From the NCBI GenBank assembly GCA_913056375.1, contig CAJXNF010000016.1, positions 1 to 18,795 on the forward strand: 18,795 nt of DNA. The letters are read 5' to 3'. Source of the DNA: an uncultured Pseudomonadota bacterium (GTDB lineage Bacteria; SAR324; NAC60-12). The position numbers were made by a program, and so were the translations under genes. Under the pieces are notes generated by a model. That model was given only the letters and a program-made list of their open reading frames with translations. It was not told where the DNA came from and did not search any database. Of the stretch, positions 1 to 7,529 are shown piece after piece (position 1 is the first letter of the stretch; each line of letters begins with the position of its first letter).

Positions 1-129
1 TTGTTCGTCCAAAATGCTGTAGACCAAATCTTGTTTCTTCAATTTGTCCACGCGGGCGATTCCAAGCTTGCTTGCGATTTGTCGCAATTCGGCAACTTTT
101 TTGCCGTTCAATTCGATGATGTCAAACAT
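1..129 (-). CDS. rho: Transcription termination factor Rho, N-terminal fragment (5' end only)
   Basis: An ATG on the minus strand (127-129) opens a frame that stays open to the left edge, giving 43 codons. The product begins MFDIIELNGKKVAELR and continues through LGIARVDKLKKQDLVY to SILDEQ. This is the Rho_N helix-extended-loop domain (about residues 5-43), with the LKKQDL(V/I)Y core seen in Rho proteins. The opening M-[FY]-D-I-x-E-L-N is the style I associate with Bacteroidota Rho. Rho is the hexameric RNA helicase that ends transcription; its RNA-binding and ATPase parts lie outside the window. The taxonomic flavour differs from the genes after position 856, so this piece is likely foreign to the main sequence. 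The family call is fairly secure; the origin is inferred. Confidence 0.75.
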   Translation of the reverse strand, partial: MFDIIELNGKKVAELRQIASKLGIARVDKLKKQDLVYSILDEQ

Positions 130-257
130 CCTTATACGTTAAGATGAGGGAGTGGGGATGTCGCCCCGGGAACGCTCCTTTTGGCGTTCTGCGAGTAAAG
201 ATAGGTCAACCGCGATGGATGCCATCGCAAACCGGAAAAAAGTTGAGCAGCTGGCCC
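130..257. other. Upstream region of rho with two short hairpins
   Basis: This non-coding stretch lies between the rho start and the stop of the next minus-strand frame. Two small inverted repeats are visible. One has arms 170-175 (GAACGC) and 184-189 (GCGTTC). The other has arms 212-218 (GCGATGG) and 222-228 (CCATCGC) around a 3-nt loop. Neither is followed by a convincing T-run on the minus strand, so I do not call a terminator. They could be part of a rho leader or of the end of the upstream gene. Confidence 0.3.
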
Positions 258-458
258 TCACTGTTTCCTGGGCCACTCGATGACGCGCATGTTCCCAACC
301 TGTCCGTCATGAATGTTGAATTTCAGGAGGGTGCACACCTTGTGAAATCCGGAAATGCCGGCCGCCAGATACACCATCAGCGGCGGTAGGTAGGTCCAGC
401 GCATTTGCTGGGGTAACTCAACAAGACCTGTATAAAGCGCATGAAATAATCTGATCAT
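258..458 (-). pseudogene. Hybrid ORF: MFS-transporter-like N-terminus joined to an unrelated C-terminal tail
   Basis: This minus-strand frame encodes 66 residues. The first 38 or so (MIRLFHALYTGLVELPQQ, then MRWTYLPPLMVYLAAGISGF) look like a cytoplasmic start plus the first membrane helix of an MFS/BT1-type transporter, and such proteins run to 400 residues or more. From about residue 39 (position about 345) the frame becomes hydrophilic (HKVCTLLKFNIHDGQVGN, then MRVIEWPRKQ) and stops. That tail reads like the C-terminal end of a different soluble protein, which I do not recognise. The abrupt change suggests a join of two sequences near 345 rather than a real 66-residue protein. The MFS resemblance is from memory of the family and is moderate only. 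The gene points away from the CNB-domain ORF at 607. Confidence 0.45.
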
Positions 459-606
459 GATGTCAGTATTCTCATTTCATGTGACAATACAAGGCGGACG
501 TTACGATCAGTGATGCGGTATCGCCCCATAAATCTTGCTGAATGACCACAAAAACCCCATATCATGGCGTAACAATGCTTATGTTATACCCCAAGAAAGT
601 TTGATC
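459..606. promoter_or_regulatory. Divergent intergenic region, no resolved promoter
   Basis: These 148 bp separate the minus-strand MFS-like start (456-458) from the plus-strand CNB-domain start (607), so promoters for both should lie here. I could not find a -35/-10 pair with good matches and spacing in either direction. A TTG codon at 535 is in frame with the CNB ORF, but the ATG at 607, with a weak AAGAAAG upstream, begins a much more typical CNB domain start. Confidence 0.3.
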
Positions 607-2250
607 ATGCCGAAAACGCGCCTTAGTCAGCTTGTTAAAACCAGTTTCAACGAAGGCGATGTGATTTACGCGGTCAATGACCCCAGCGATTGCGTTTATC
701 TGGTGCATAGCGGGACGGTTCAGCTGGAAAGCAAACAAGGTATGATATTAGGCACATTGGGCGAGGGTGAATTGTTTGGCGAGGTCGGCCTTATTACCGC
801 TGCCCCGCGGACAGTGACGGTCCGGGCTAAAACCAAATCTGTGTTGATCAAGGTTGAAGAAGCGGTTAAGGAAACCGTCAGCCGTACCGCCCAGGAATTA
901 GAAGATCTGCTGCTGGACAACTACGTCAAATTTGTTGAAGTCAGCCAGGAAAATAACGTAATCACCTTGGAGATGGAGGACGGAGAAACCGTTAACTTGA
1001 CCGAGTCTCCCTATGATCGCTTATTGGTCCAGTTCACCGCAGCAGAGCAACCCAACAACCGGACAACGTTGACGCTCCTTCCTGAAGAGTTAACTCGCAT
1101 TCAAGAGAATGCAATCACACAAGCGCTGGAAGTCTTGCGTAATCGCATTGATAGCCTAGGGGTCAGCGAACCCACTCTTCAACGTCAGGGGGACAACAGC
1201 ATCATCATCCAACTTCCTGGCTTGAAAGACCGAGCACAGGCAATTGAACTGATCGGCCCTCAAGCTGTTCTTGAATTTCGTATTGTCAACGACGATGCGA
1301 CCCCAGCTGCCTATAATCGCTACACTGAAGTTGTGCGCTACGAGGAAATCCGCGACCCCATTACACAAGAAGTCCTCTCCCGCAATCCTTACGTACTAAG
1401 AAAAGAAGTCCTGTTGACCGGTGAATATATTCGCGATGCTCGGGTGCGTTTTGATCAGCAAACTAATCAACCTTACGTTTCTCTCTCCTTTGATTCGATT
1501 GGTGCAGATCGCTTCGCAAAACTGACTGAAAAAAATCAGGGCAAACGACTGGCAATTGTTTTGGATGACAAAGTACAGTCAGCCCCGGTGATCAGAGAAA
1601 AAATTAGCGGTGGAGAAGCATCGATTTCAGGCCAATTCACTACAGAAGAAGCTGGCAACCTCTCTATAGTACTTCGTTCGGGTTCTCTGCCAGCCCCCAT
1701 TGAAATTAGAGAAGAACGAACCGTTGGTGCTTCCCTAGGCGAAGATTCCGTTGAGCAAGGCCTTATCTCACTGCTGCTTGGTGGGCTTCTGGTCCTGGTC
1801 TTTATGATGGTCTATTACCGGCTCGCCGGTGTCTTCGCTGCAGTCGCCTTGGTCTTCAACCTCTTACTGATCATCGCTGTCCTGGGCGGAGTCGGAGCCA
1901 CCTTAACGCTACCCGGCATGGCAGGAATCGTACTGACAACAGGCATGGCCGTTGACGCGAATGTTTTGATTTTCCAGAGAATTCGTGAAGAACTCGCAAA
2001 AAGTAACAACTTGCGCAGTTCGATCAACGAAGGTTTTGATCGAGCTTTCAAAACCATCCTTGATGCTAACGTCACAACGCTCTTCGCAGCTCTAGCGTTA
2101 CTACAATTTGGAACTGGCCCTATCAAGGGCTTTGCGGTCACGCTCTCTCTCGGAATTCTCTCAAGTATGTTCACTGCAATTGTAGTGACGAGATTCTTCT
2201 TTGAAATGATTTACCTCAACCGCAAGCAACTCAAAGCCATCAGCATCTGA
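607..2250 (+). CDS. secD: Protein translocase subunit SecD, 5'-replaced; in-frame fusion to a cyclic-nucleotide-binding domain
   Basis: From the ATG at 607 the product has 547 residues. Residues 1-83 are a CNB beta-roll (FNEGDVIYAVNDPSD, VHSG) with a phosphate-binding cassette FGEVGLITAAPRTVTV containing E59 and R68. It stops before the C-helix lid. At residue 84 (position 856) the sequence becomes SecD: EEAVKE, the periplasmic P1 region (RNRIDSLGVSEPTLQRQG), then five membrane segments at about 385-538, including GMAVDANVLIFQRIREE. SecD with SecF uses the proton gradient to complete export through SecYEG. Normal SecD begins with a membrane helix and a D-x-x-G-G motif just before the VEEAV point. 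Both are missing here, so the 5' part was probably replaced by unrelated DNA. Followed 3 nt later by secF. The SecD identity is secure; the fusion being genuine is doubtful. Confidence 0.85.
   Translation: MPKTRLSQLVKTSFNEGDVIYAVNDPSDCVYLVHSGTVQLESKQGMILGTLGEGELFGEVGLITAAPRTVTVRAKTKSVLIKVEEAVKETVSRTAQELEDLLLDNYVKFVEVSQENNVITLEMEDGETVNLTESPYDRLLVQFTAAEQPNNRTTLTLLPEELTRIQENAITQALEVLRNRIDSLGVSEPTLQRQGDNSIIIQLPGLKDRAQAIELIGPQAVLEFRIVNDDATPAAYNRYTEVVRYEEIRDPITQEVLSRNPYVLRKEVLLTGEYIRDARVRFDQQTNQPYVSLSFDSIGADRFAKLTEKNQGKRLAIVLDDKVQSAPVIREKISGGEASISGQFTTEEAGNLSIVLRSGSLPAPIEIREERTVGASLGEDSVEQGLISLLLGGLLVLVFMMVYYRLAGVFAAVALVFNLLLIIAVLGGVGATLTLPGMAGIVLTTGMAVDANVLIFQRIREELAKSNNLRSSINEGFDRAFKTILDANVTTLFAALALLQFGTGPIKGFAVTLSLGILSSMFTAIVVTRFFFEMIYLNRKQLKAISI
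845..865. other. Probable chimeric junction between CNB domain and secD
   Basis: The reading frame switches from the last CNB beta strand (SVLIKV, ending at 855) to the SecD segment EEAVKE (from 856). The CNB fold is cut before its final helices. SecD is cut exactly after the place where its DLxGG and beta-strand lead-in should be. Two truncated domains meeting at one point are typical of a recombination or assembly join. The exact base cannot be fixed because the valine and glutamate codons could belong to either side. Confidence 0.65.
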
Positions 2251-2253
2251 AAC

Positions 2254-3195
2254 ATGCTCTCTCAACCATTGCAAATCCGCTTTCTCGAAAAGCGACGATA
2301 CACTATCTATCTCTCGATTTTCTTGGTTCTCAGCACTTTTTTGTCCGTGCTGCTTCATGGAGGTTTGAATTATGGAATTGACTTCCGAGGAGGAACCAAC
2401 GTTCAGATTCGCTTTGACAGCGAACCGGACCTGAATCAATTGCGTGAATTATTCGCCAATCAAGGTTATGACAGCATCATGCTGCAAACCTTCGGAGCGG
2501 AGGAAGATCGAGAAATTCTACTAGGATTACCAATTGACAGCTCGTTGGGAACCGGGGAATCTCTGACAACCAACCTTCAACAAATTCTCCAAAACGCCAA
2601 CACGAACCCAGAGATTAGGCGCGTCGAGACTATTGGACCAAAAGTTGGTGACGAGTTGAAAGAAGACGCTCTTCTGGCAGTTCTAATAGCTTTGGGACTG
2701 GTACTCATCTACATCAGCATTCGCTTTCAGTGGCGTTTTGGAATCAGTGCAGTGGCGTGCCTCTTACACGATGTACTTGCCGTTGTTGGAGTATTTTCGT
2801 TGTTTGACAAGGAATTCAACCTAACGATCATCGCAGCTTTGCTGACGGTAGTCGGGTATTCTCTGAACGACACCATTGTTGTGTTCGACCGTGTTCGAGA
2901 AAATCTTGCAAAGTTCCGCAAGCGTGAGACGGAAGATCTGTTGGATCTCAGCATCAACGAGACTCTCAGCCGCACCTTGCTGACTTCTGCCACAACCTTG
3001 TTTGTTGTGACCATGTTGCTGCTCTTCGGTGGAGAAATTATTCATGACTTCGCATTTGCCTTGTTTGTAGGAATCCTTGTTGGAACCTACTCCTCCATCT
3101 ATGTAGCCAGCCCGATTTTCTTGCTGCTTCAGGAAAAAGCGCCACCCAAACCAGCAACACCCAGCAACACCGAACTCACCCAGGAAAGCCAATGA
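2254..3195 (+). CDS. secF: Protein translocase subunit SecF
   Basis: A 313-residue inner-membrane protein, normal SecF length. It forms the SecDF complex that pulls exported proteins out of SecYEG using the proton gradient. Residues 15-35 form the first membrane helix, followed by the hallmark GIDFRGGTNVQIRF and a short periplasmic domain. A cluster of five more helices begins near residue 137. The family motif GYSLNDTIVVFDRVRENL is present, equivalent to the GMAVDAN motif of SecD. The C-terminus is a short hydrophilic Pro/Thr-rich tail. The ATG lies 3 nt after the secD stop with no clear Shine-Dalgarno site, which suggests translational coupling. Its stop overlaps the start of tyrA. Confidence 0.95.
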   Translation: MLSQPLQIRFLEKRRYTIYLSIFLVLSTFLSVLLHGGLNYGIDFRGGTNVQIRFDSEPDLNQLRELFANQGYDSIMLQTFGAEEDREILLGLPIDSSLGTGESLTTNLQQILQNANTNPEIRRVETIGPKVGDELKEDALLAVLIALGLVLIYISIRFQWRFGISAVACLLHDVLAVVGVFSLFDKEFNLTIIAALLTVVGYSLNDTIVVFDRVRENLAKFRKRETEDLLDLSINETLSRTLLTSATTLFVVTMLLLFGGEIIHDFAFALFVGILVGTYSSIYVASPIFLLLQEKAPPKPATPSNTELTQESQ

Positions 3196-4064
3196 CAGAA
3201 TCCCCCAATCCAGGTTTCCAGCAGATTGCGATTGTCGGACTGGGCCTGATTGGTGGTTCCCTGGCTCTGGATCTACGGCGGCTACATCTAGCAGAACACC
3301 TGCTCGGCTATGATCAACGTCTCCATCATTGTGAGGAGGCACTTCATCGCAATCTGGTTGACTCTGCCTCGACGAATTTTGATGAAAAACTCCGCGATGC
3401 GGATCTTGTCATTCTAGCAACCCCAGTCAGTAGCTTTCCACAAGTCCTCCACTCTATTCGTCCTCAACTTGGCTCGCATACGCTGGTGTCTGACGTCGGC
3501 AGTGTGAAATCACCTCTTTTGTCAACAATCCAGGACTACCCCGAGTTGATTCCAAGATTTGTGGGGGGACATCCGATTGCTGGTGGCGAACGCTTTGGGC
3601 CCACCAGCGCACGGACTCACCTTTTTGAAGGGAAGCGTTTCATCCTCACCCCTACTGATGCAACTCCTCTGGAAGTCACTCAACGACTCCAGCTGCTTTG
3701 GGAAGCGCTTGGAAGCAAGGTTGCAGTAATGAATGCAGCACAACACGATCAAATCTTTGCAGCAGTCAGTCACTTACCACACCTGATCGCCTACGCCAGC
3801 ATCCAGGCCATCATTGGTTCAGATCAAGAGGAAGTACTTCAGTTTTCTGGGGCTGGACTCAAGGACTTCTCGCGAATTGCTTCTTCCAGTCCAGAAATGT
3901 GGACGGATATCTTTCTCGAGAACAGAGAACACCTACTGCCCAGACTTCGCCATCTAAAGCAGCTGTTGGGGCAATTGGATGATCATCTCGAACACGCAAA
4001 CCGAGAAAAATTGCAGCAATTTCTGCAGCAAGCAAAGTTTGCAAGAGACCAGTGGATTGGCTAG
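3192..4064 (+). CDS. tyrA: Prephenate/arogenate dehydrogenase
   Basis: A 290-residue monofunctional TyrA-type dehydrogenase that makes the tyrosine precursor from prephenate or arogenate with NAD(P). The N-terminal Rossmann motif is IAIVGLGLIGGSLALDL (glycines G16, G18, G21). It is followed by DVGSVKSPLL and the substrate-site block GGHPIAGGERFGP with the conserved His, then LFEGKRFILTP. The helical C-terminal dimer domain carries SHLPHLIAYA. No chorismate mutase or ACT domain is fused. The start overlaps the secF stop (ATGA), preceded by AGGAAA at 3182-3187. Placement behind secDF is unusual functionally but the overlap implies co-transcription. Prephenate and arogenate specificity cannot be separated from sequence by eye. 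Confidence 0.88.
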   Translation: MTESPNPGFQQIAIVGLGLIGGSLALDLRRLHLAEHLLGYDQRLHHCEEALHRNLVDSASTNFDEKLRDADLVILATPVSSFPQVLHSIRPQLGSHTLVSDVGSVKSPLLSTIQDYPELIPRFVGGHPIAGGERFGPTSARTHLFEGKRFILTPTDATPLEVTQRLQLLWEALGSKVAVMNAAQHDQIFAAVSHLPHLIAYASIQAIIGSDQEEVLQFSGAGLKDFSRIASSSPEMWTDIFLENREHLLPRLRHLKQLLGQLDDHLEHANREKLQQFLQQAKFARDQWIG

Positions 4065-4222
4065 AGAATCTGCTTGAAAAAACTTGTACTTTTGCCTGTT
4101 GAGGCTCATCTTTTATCGTTTTATCTCGTAGATTTAAGCCGATAATCATGATCGGTTGCAAATCGATTCATTGTGCTACCGAGAAGGTGGTCGTTCCTTG
4201 TCACATGTCGTTGTAAACTCCT
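4065..4222. promoter_or_regulatory. tyrA-tig intergenic region with candidate promoter
   Basis: This 158-bp AT-richer gap precedes the tig-clpP-clpX run. A weak sigma70-like pair is visible: TTGCCT at 4092-4097 and TATCGT at 4114-4119, with a 16-nt spacer, each matching consensus at four of six positions. Downstream, CCGAT (4139-4143) and ATCGG (4151-4155) form a 5-bp inverted repeat. No strong tyrA terminator was found. A promoter here is expected from context; the exact site is uncertain. Confidence 0.3.
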
Positions 4223-5527
4223 ATGAAAGTTCAGGTTCAGGATCTCGGTAAATTGCGTCGCGAAATGCAGATTGAAATTCCTTTCGATGAGATCCGAGGG
4301 GAATATCAACAAGTGAAGGATCAGTTGCGCAACACCCGCCTGCGTGGATTCCGTCCCGGCAAGTTCCCCAAAGGATGGATGAAAAGCCGGTTCCGTAGTT
4401 CAATGGCCTACGAGATCCGTGAACGGTTATTTCCTCAGTTCTACTCAAGAGCTCTTCAATCAGAGAATCTGATTCCAGCAGTTCCTCCGACATCGTTGAA
4501 CATTGACTTTGACGAGAAGAAGCCGCTGAGTTTCAAGGTTGAGTTGGAAATTGCACCGACACTTCCTGAAATTGACTACGACAAGCTGGCCCTGGAAGAG
4601 CAGGAACTCGATGAAGTCACTGATAAGGATATCGATGATATGCTCCAGCAGCTTCGTCGTGCTCGCTCGGTTCGAGAACCTAAGGAAGCTGGTGTAGTCG
4701 AGAAAGGGAATTTGGTGACTTTTGATGCTCGTGGTACTTTGGATGGAGAGCCCTTGCCAGAGGAGCAACAGATCGAAAAATCTGAGTTTGAAGTAGGTGG
4801 CGAATTTTTTACTGAGTTCAGCGATGCCGTTTTGGGAATGGCTGTTGAGGAAACAAAAACTGTTACCTTGGAGATGGGCTCCACCTTCAATGATGAATTG
4901 CAGGGGAAAAGTGCAGAATTCGAAATCACTGTTCAAAGTATTGAATTATTGACTCTACCAGAGCTGGATGAAGAGTTTTTCAAGTCCTATGGGCACGATA
5001 CCGAAGAAGACCTACGCAAAGCTGTTCGTGAGATGCAGTCGGAGAACAAGAAAAACAACCGCATGACAGACTATCGGGAACAGCTTTTGCCGCAACTTGT
5101 TAGACAACTGGAAGATATTGACCTGCCCGAGAGTAGTATCGCGGAGCGAGAAAAAGCACTAAAGGAAGAAAAAAACGAAGCTGGAGAAGAGCTGACTGAA
5201 GAGCAGATCAGCCAACGAATGGAAGCACATCGTGATCGCTTACGCAGAGATTTTTTGGTAGATCACATCTTCCGAAGTGCTGCTCTACAACTGGACGAAG
5301 CAACACTGGCCAATCGTTTCTCTAATGCTGCTGGGATGATGGGGCTTTCTGCACAGGATTTTTATAATCATCGATATGGTCGAGTGATGATGAATTCGAT
5401 GGTTGCCGAGTTACGTGGCGAGCAGGCCCTGAACTATGTCATTGAAAAACTGATTGGACCAGAGACTGCGAGTGAGGCATCAGACAATGCAGAAGAAAAG
5501 CAAGAGGCTGCCACGGAGCAGGACTGA
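4223..5527 (+). CDS. tig: Trigger factor, ribosome-associated chaperone
   Basis: 434 residues, normal for trigger factor, the chaperone that meets nascent chains at the ribosome exit tunnel. The N-terminal ribosome-binding domain (about 1-115) carries the signature GFRPGKFPK at residues 42-50, which docks on L23. The FKBP-type prolyl isomerase domain follows at about 150-240 (KGNLVTFDARGTLDGEPL and ELQGKSAEFEITVQSIE). The rest is the acidic helical substrate-binding domain, ending in a Glu/Ala-rich tail. The start ATG has no Shine-Dalgarno site, but the initial MKVQVQDLGKLRREM matches family starts. It sits directly upstream of clpP and clpX, a common bacterial order that couples folding with ATP-dependent degradation. 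Confidence 0.95.
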   Translation: MKVQVQDLGKLRREMQIEIPFDEIRGEYQQVKDQLRNTRLRGFRPGKFPKGWMKSRFRSSMAYEIRERLFPQFYSRALQSENLIPAVPPTSLNIDFDEKKPLSFKVELEIAPTLPEIDYDKLALEEQELDEVTDKDIDDMLQQLRRARSVREPKEAGVVEKGNLVTFDARGTLDGEPLPEEQQIEKSEFEVGGEFFTEFSDAVLGMAVEETKTVTLEMGSTFNDELQGKSAEFEITVQSIELLTLPELDEEFFKSYGHDTEEDLRKAVREMQSENKKNNRMTDYREQLLPQLVRQLEDIDLPESSIAEREKALKEEKNEAGEELTEEQISQRMEAHRDRLRRDFLVDHIFRSAALQLDEATLANRFSNAAGMMGLSAQDFYNHRYGRVMMNSMVAELRGEQALNYVIEKLIGPETASEASDNAEEKQEAATEQD

Positions 5528-5562
5528 ACCGAACGAACTAACCCCAAATTAAGAGCGAGCCG

Positions 5563-6171
5563 ATGCCACTCATCCCGATGGTCGTCGAACAAACCAATCG
5601 AGGGGAGAGATCCTATGACATCTATTCACGACTGCTTAAGGATCGTATCGCCTTCATAGGCACCCCAATCGATGATAATGTTGCCAACCTGATGATCGCA
5701 CAGTTGCTGTTCCTTGAGGCAGAAGATCCAGAGAGTGATATTTCTTTGTATATTAACTGCCCCGGCGGTCTGGTCTCAGCAGGATTGGCGATTTATGACA
5801 CCATGCAGTACCTGCGTCCTCAGGTGCAAACCATCTGTATCGGTCAGGCCGCCAGCATGGGAGCTATTCTTCTCGCTGCAGGCGCTCCTGGCAAAAGATA
5901 TGCGCTTCCCAACTGTCGGATCATGATTCACCAGTTGATGGGTGGTTTCTCTGGACAAGCTGAGGACATTGACATCCAGGCACGGGAGATCGTACGCTTA
6001 ACGGGCACGCTAAATGACGTCCTTGCCAAACATACTGGTAAAGATCCAGGACAGATAGAGCAGGATACGCAGCGTGACTACTATTTCTCTGGAGAGGAAG
6101 CCAAAGCATACGGCCTCGTGGATCATGTAATGACCAAGCGGGAAGATCCACCTGCTTCGAGCAATAGTTGA
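5563..6171 (+). CDS. clpP: ATP-dependent Clp protease proteolytic subunit ClpP
   Basis: 202 residues, typical ClpP length. ClpP is the tetradecameric serine protease that degrades proteins fed by ClpX. The start MPLIPMVVEQTNRGERSYDIYSRLL matches the family, including the short propeptide-like N-terminus. The catalytic triad is visible: Ser98 in GQAASMGA, His123 in MIHQLMGG and Asp172 in RDYYFS. The oxyanion-loop motif NCPGG is at residues 65-69. It lies 35 bp after tig and 84 bp before clpX, with an RNA hairpin in the second gap. Nothing is odd in the sequence. Confidence 0.97.
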   Translation: MPLIPMVVEQTNRGERSYDIYSRLLKDRIAFIGTPIDDNVANLMIAQLLFLEAEDPESDISLYINCPGGLVSAGLAIYDTMQYLRPQVQTICIGQAASMGAILLAAGAPGKRYALPNCRIMIHQLMGGFSGQAEDIDIQAREIVRLTGTLNDVLAKHTGKDPGQIEQDTQRDYYFSGEEAKAYGLVDHVMTKREDPPASSNS

Positions 6172-6209
6172 TTGTAACACCAACCACTCTTTTCCATTTG
6201 CTGAGCTTC

Positions 6210-6236
6210 AGACCCAATTGAATGATGTTTGGGTCT
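6210..6236 (+). terminator. Perfect 8-bp stem-loop between clpP and clpX
   Basis: AGACCCAA (6210-6217) pairs fully with TTGGGTCT (6229-6236) around an 11-nt loop. There is no U-run after it (TAACAATC follows), so it is not a classic intrinsic terminator. It could lower read-through into clpX, mark an RNA processing site or stabilise the clpP message. It ends 10 nt before the clpX ribosome-binding site. Confidence 0.5.
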
Positions 6237-6246
6237 TAACAATCAT

Positions 6247-6250
6247 GGAG
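6247..6250 (+). promoter_or_regulatory. Ribosome-binding site of clpX
   Basis: GGAG lies 5 nt upstream of the ATG at 6256. It decides the start: the in-frame TTG at 6229 lies inside the hairpin and would add nine residues foreign to ClpX. Confidence 0.7.
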
Positions 6251-6255
6251 TCAGT

Positions 6256-7515
6256 ATGAGCAACCAGAAAGACGCACCATTGCGCTGCTCATTCTGTGGA
6301 AAAACACAGGATGAGGTAAAAAAAATCATTGCAGGGCCCGGCGTCTATATCTGTGATGAGTGCATAGAACTGTGCAATGACATCATGGAAGAGGAGTGGC
6401 AGCGCGAAAAAGCAATGGATGACTCTGAACAAGTGTTGCTGAAGCCTGCTGACATCAAAGATGTGCTGGATAACTACGTGATTGGTCAGCAGTTTGCCAA
6501 GCGTGTGCTTTCTGTGGCAGTTCATAATCACTACAAGCGTATTCATGCAAATCTGCACGATAGCGATGTAGAGTTGCAGAAGAGCAATATTCTGTTGATT
6601 GGCCCGACAGGCACAGGCAAAACCCTATTGGCTCAGACCTTAGCCAAGATCCTGAACGTGCCTTTTGCAATGACTGACGCTACGACGCTGACCGAAGCTG
6701 GTTACGTTGGAGAAGACGTCGAAAACATTGTACTGAAACTCCTGCAAGCCGCTGATTATGATACGGAGCGCGCAGAACAGGGAATCATCTACATAGACGA
6801 AATTGATAAGATTACACGCAAGAGTGACAACCCTTCTATCACCCGCGACGTTTCAGGTGAGGGTGTGCAGCAGGCTCTGCTGAAAATTATTGAAGGCACA
6901 ACCGCCAACATTCCTCCTCAAGGGGGACGCAAGCATCCACAGCAAGAATGTGTTCAGGTCGACACCTCAAATATCCTCTTCATCTGTGGGGGCGCTTTCG
7001 TCAATCTAGATCAAATCATTAAGCGACGGATTGGAGATCGGGCCATCGGTTTCGGTAGTAAGATTCAGGATAAGATCAAAGACGCAGATTTGTTACGACA
7101 GTTGGAGCCAGAAGATTTGCTGAAGTATGGTCTGATCCCAGAATTTGTGGGCAGACTCCCTGTCATCAGCACACTGCATGACCTGGAAGAAGAACACCTG
7201 ATTCAAATTCTGGTTGAGCCCAAGAATGCCTTGATTCGCCAGTACCAGAAGCTTTTCGAGTTGGAAAACGTAAAGCTGTCCTTCACAAAAGGTGCGTACA
7301 AGGTGATTGCTCAAGAAGCGATCAAGCGCAAAACTGGTGCTCGTGGTCTGCGCTCGATTCTTGAGAAAGCCATGCTGGACATCATGTACGAAACTCCTTC
7401 GAACAATAACATTCAAGAAGTTGTCATCAGCGAAAATACGATCACTCAAGGTGTACCTCCCAAGTTGATCATGCGGCAATCTGCCGACAACAACCGAAAA
7501 ATGAAAGTTAGCTAA
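6256..7515 (+). CDS. clpX: ATP-dependent Clp protease ATP-binding subunit ClpX
   Basis: 419 residues from the ATG chosen by the GGAG site. ClpX is the hexameric AAA+ unfoldase that delivers tagged proteins to ClpP. The zinc-binding domain has C11, C14, C33 and C36. Walker A is GPTGTGKT at residues 116-123, and the pore loop GYVGEDVEN follows. Walker B is IIYIDEIDKI with D181 and E182. The RKH substrate-gripping loop is at 225-227. The IGF loop that docks into ClpP is at 264-266. The C-terminal small domain has KRKTGARGLRSILEKAMLD, including the sensor-2 arginine region. It is complete and ordinary, and forms one functional unit with the upstream clpP. Confidence 0.97.
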   Translation: MSNQKDAPLRCSFCGKTQDEVKKIIAGPGVYICDECIELCNDIMEEEWQREKAMDDSEQVLLKPADIKDVLDNYVIGQQFAKRVLSVAVHNHYKRIHANLHDSDVELQKSNILLIGPTGTGKTLLAQTLAKILNVPFAMTDATTLTEAGYVGEDVENIVLKLLQAADYDTERAEQGIIYIDEIDKITRKSDNPSITRDVSGEGVQQALLKIIEGTTANIPPQGGRKHPQQECVQVDTSNILFICGGAFVNLDQIIKRRIGDRAIGFGSKIQDKIKDADLLRQLEPEDLLKYGLIPEFVGRLPVISTLHDLEEEHLIQILVEPKNALIRQYQKLFELENVKLSFTKGAYKVIAQEAIKRKTGARGLRSILEKAMLDIMYETPSNNNIQEVVISENTITQGVPPKLIMRQSADNNRKMKVS

Positions 7516-7529
7516 GCTCTCCCTAACCT

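Noticed and set aside
607..2250. A cyclic-nucleotide-regulated Sec translocon as a firm new system
   Set aside because: Both domains are truncated at the join and the upstream DNA looks foreign, so the claim is kept only as a finding to be tested.
2821..3342. Minus-strand open frame of 173 codons across secF and tyrA
   Set aside because: It overlaps two secure genes, has low-complexity antisense composition and shows no domain motif.
4460..4936. Minus-strand open frame of 158 codons inside tig
   Set aside because: It is antisense to the trigger factor FKBP region; Leu/Phe/Ser-rich composition is typical of a shadow frame.
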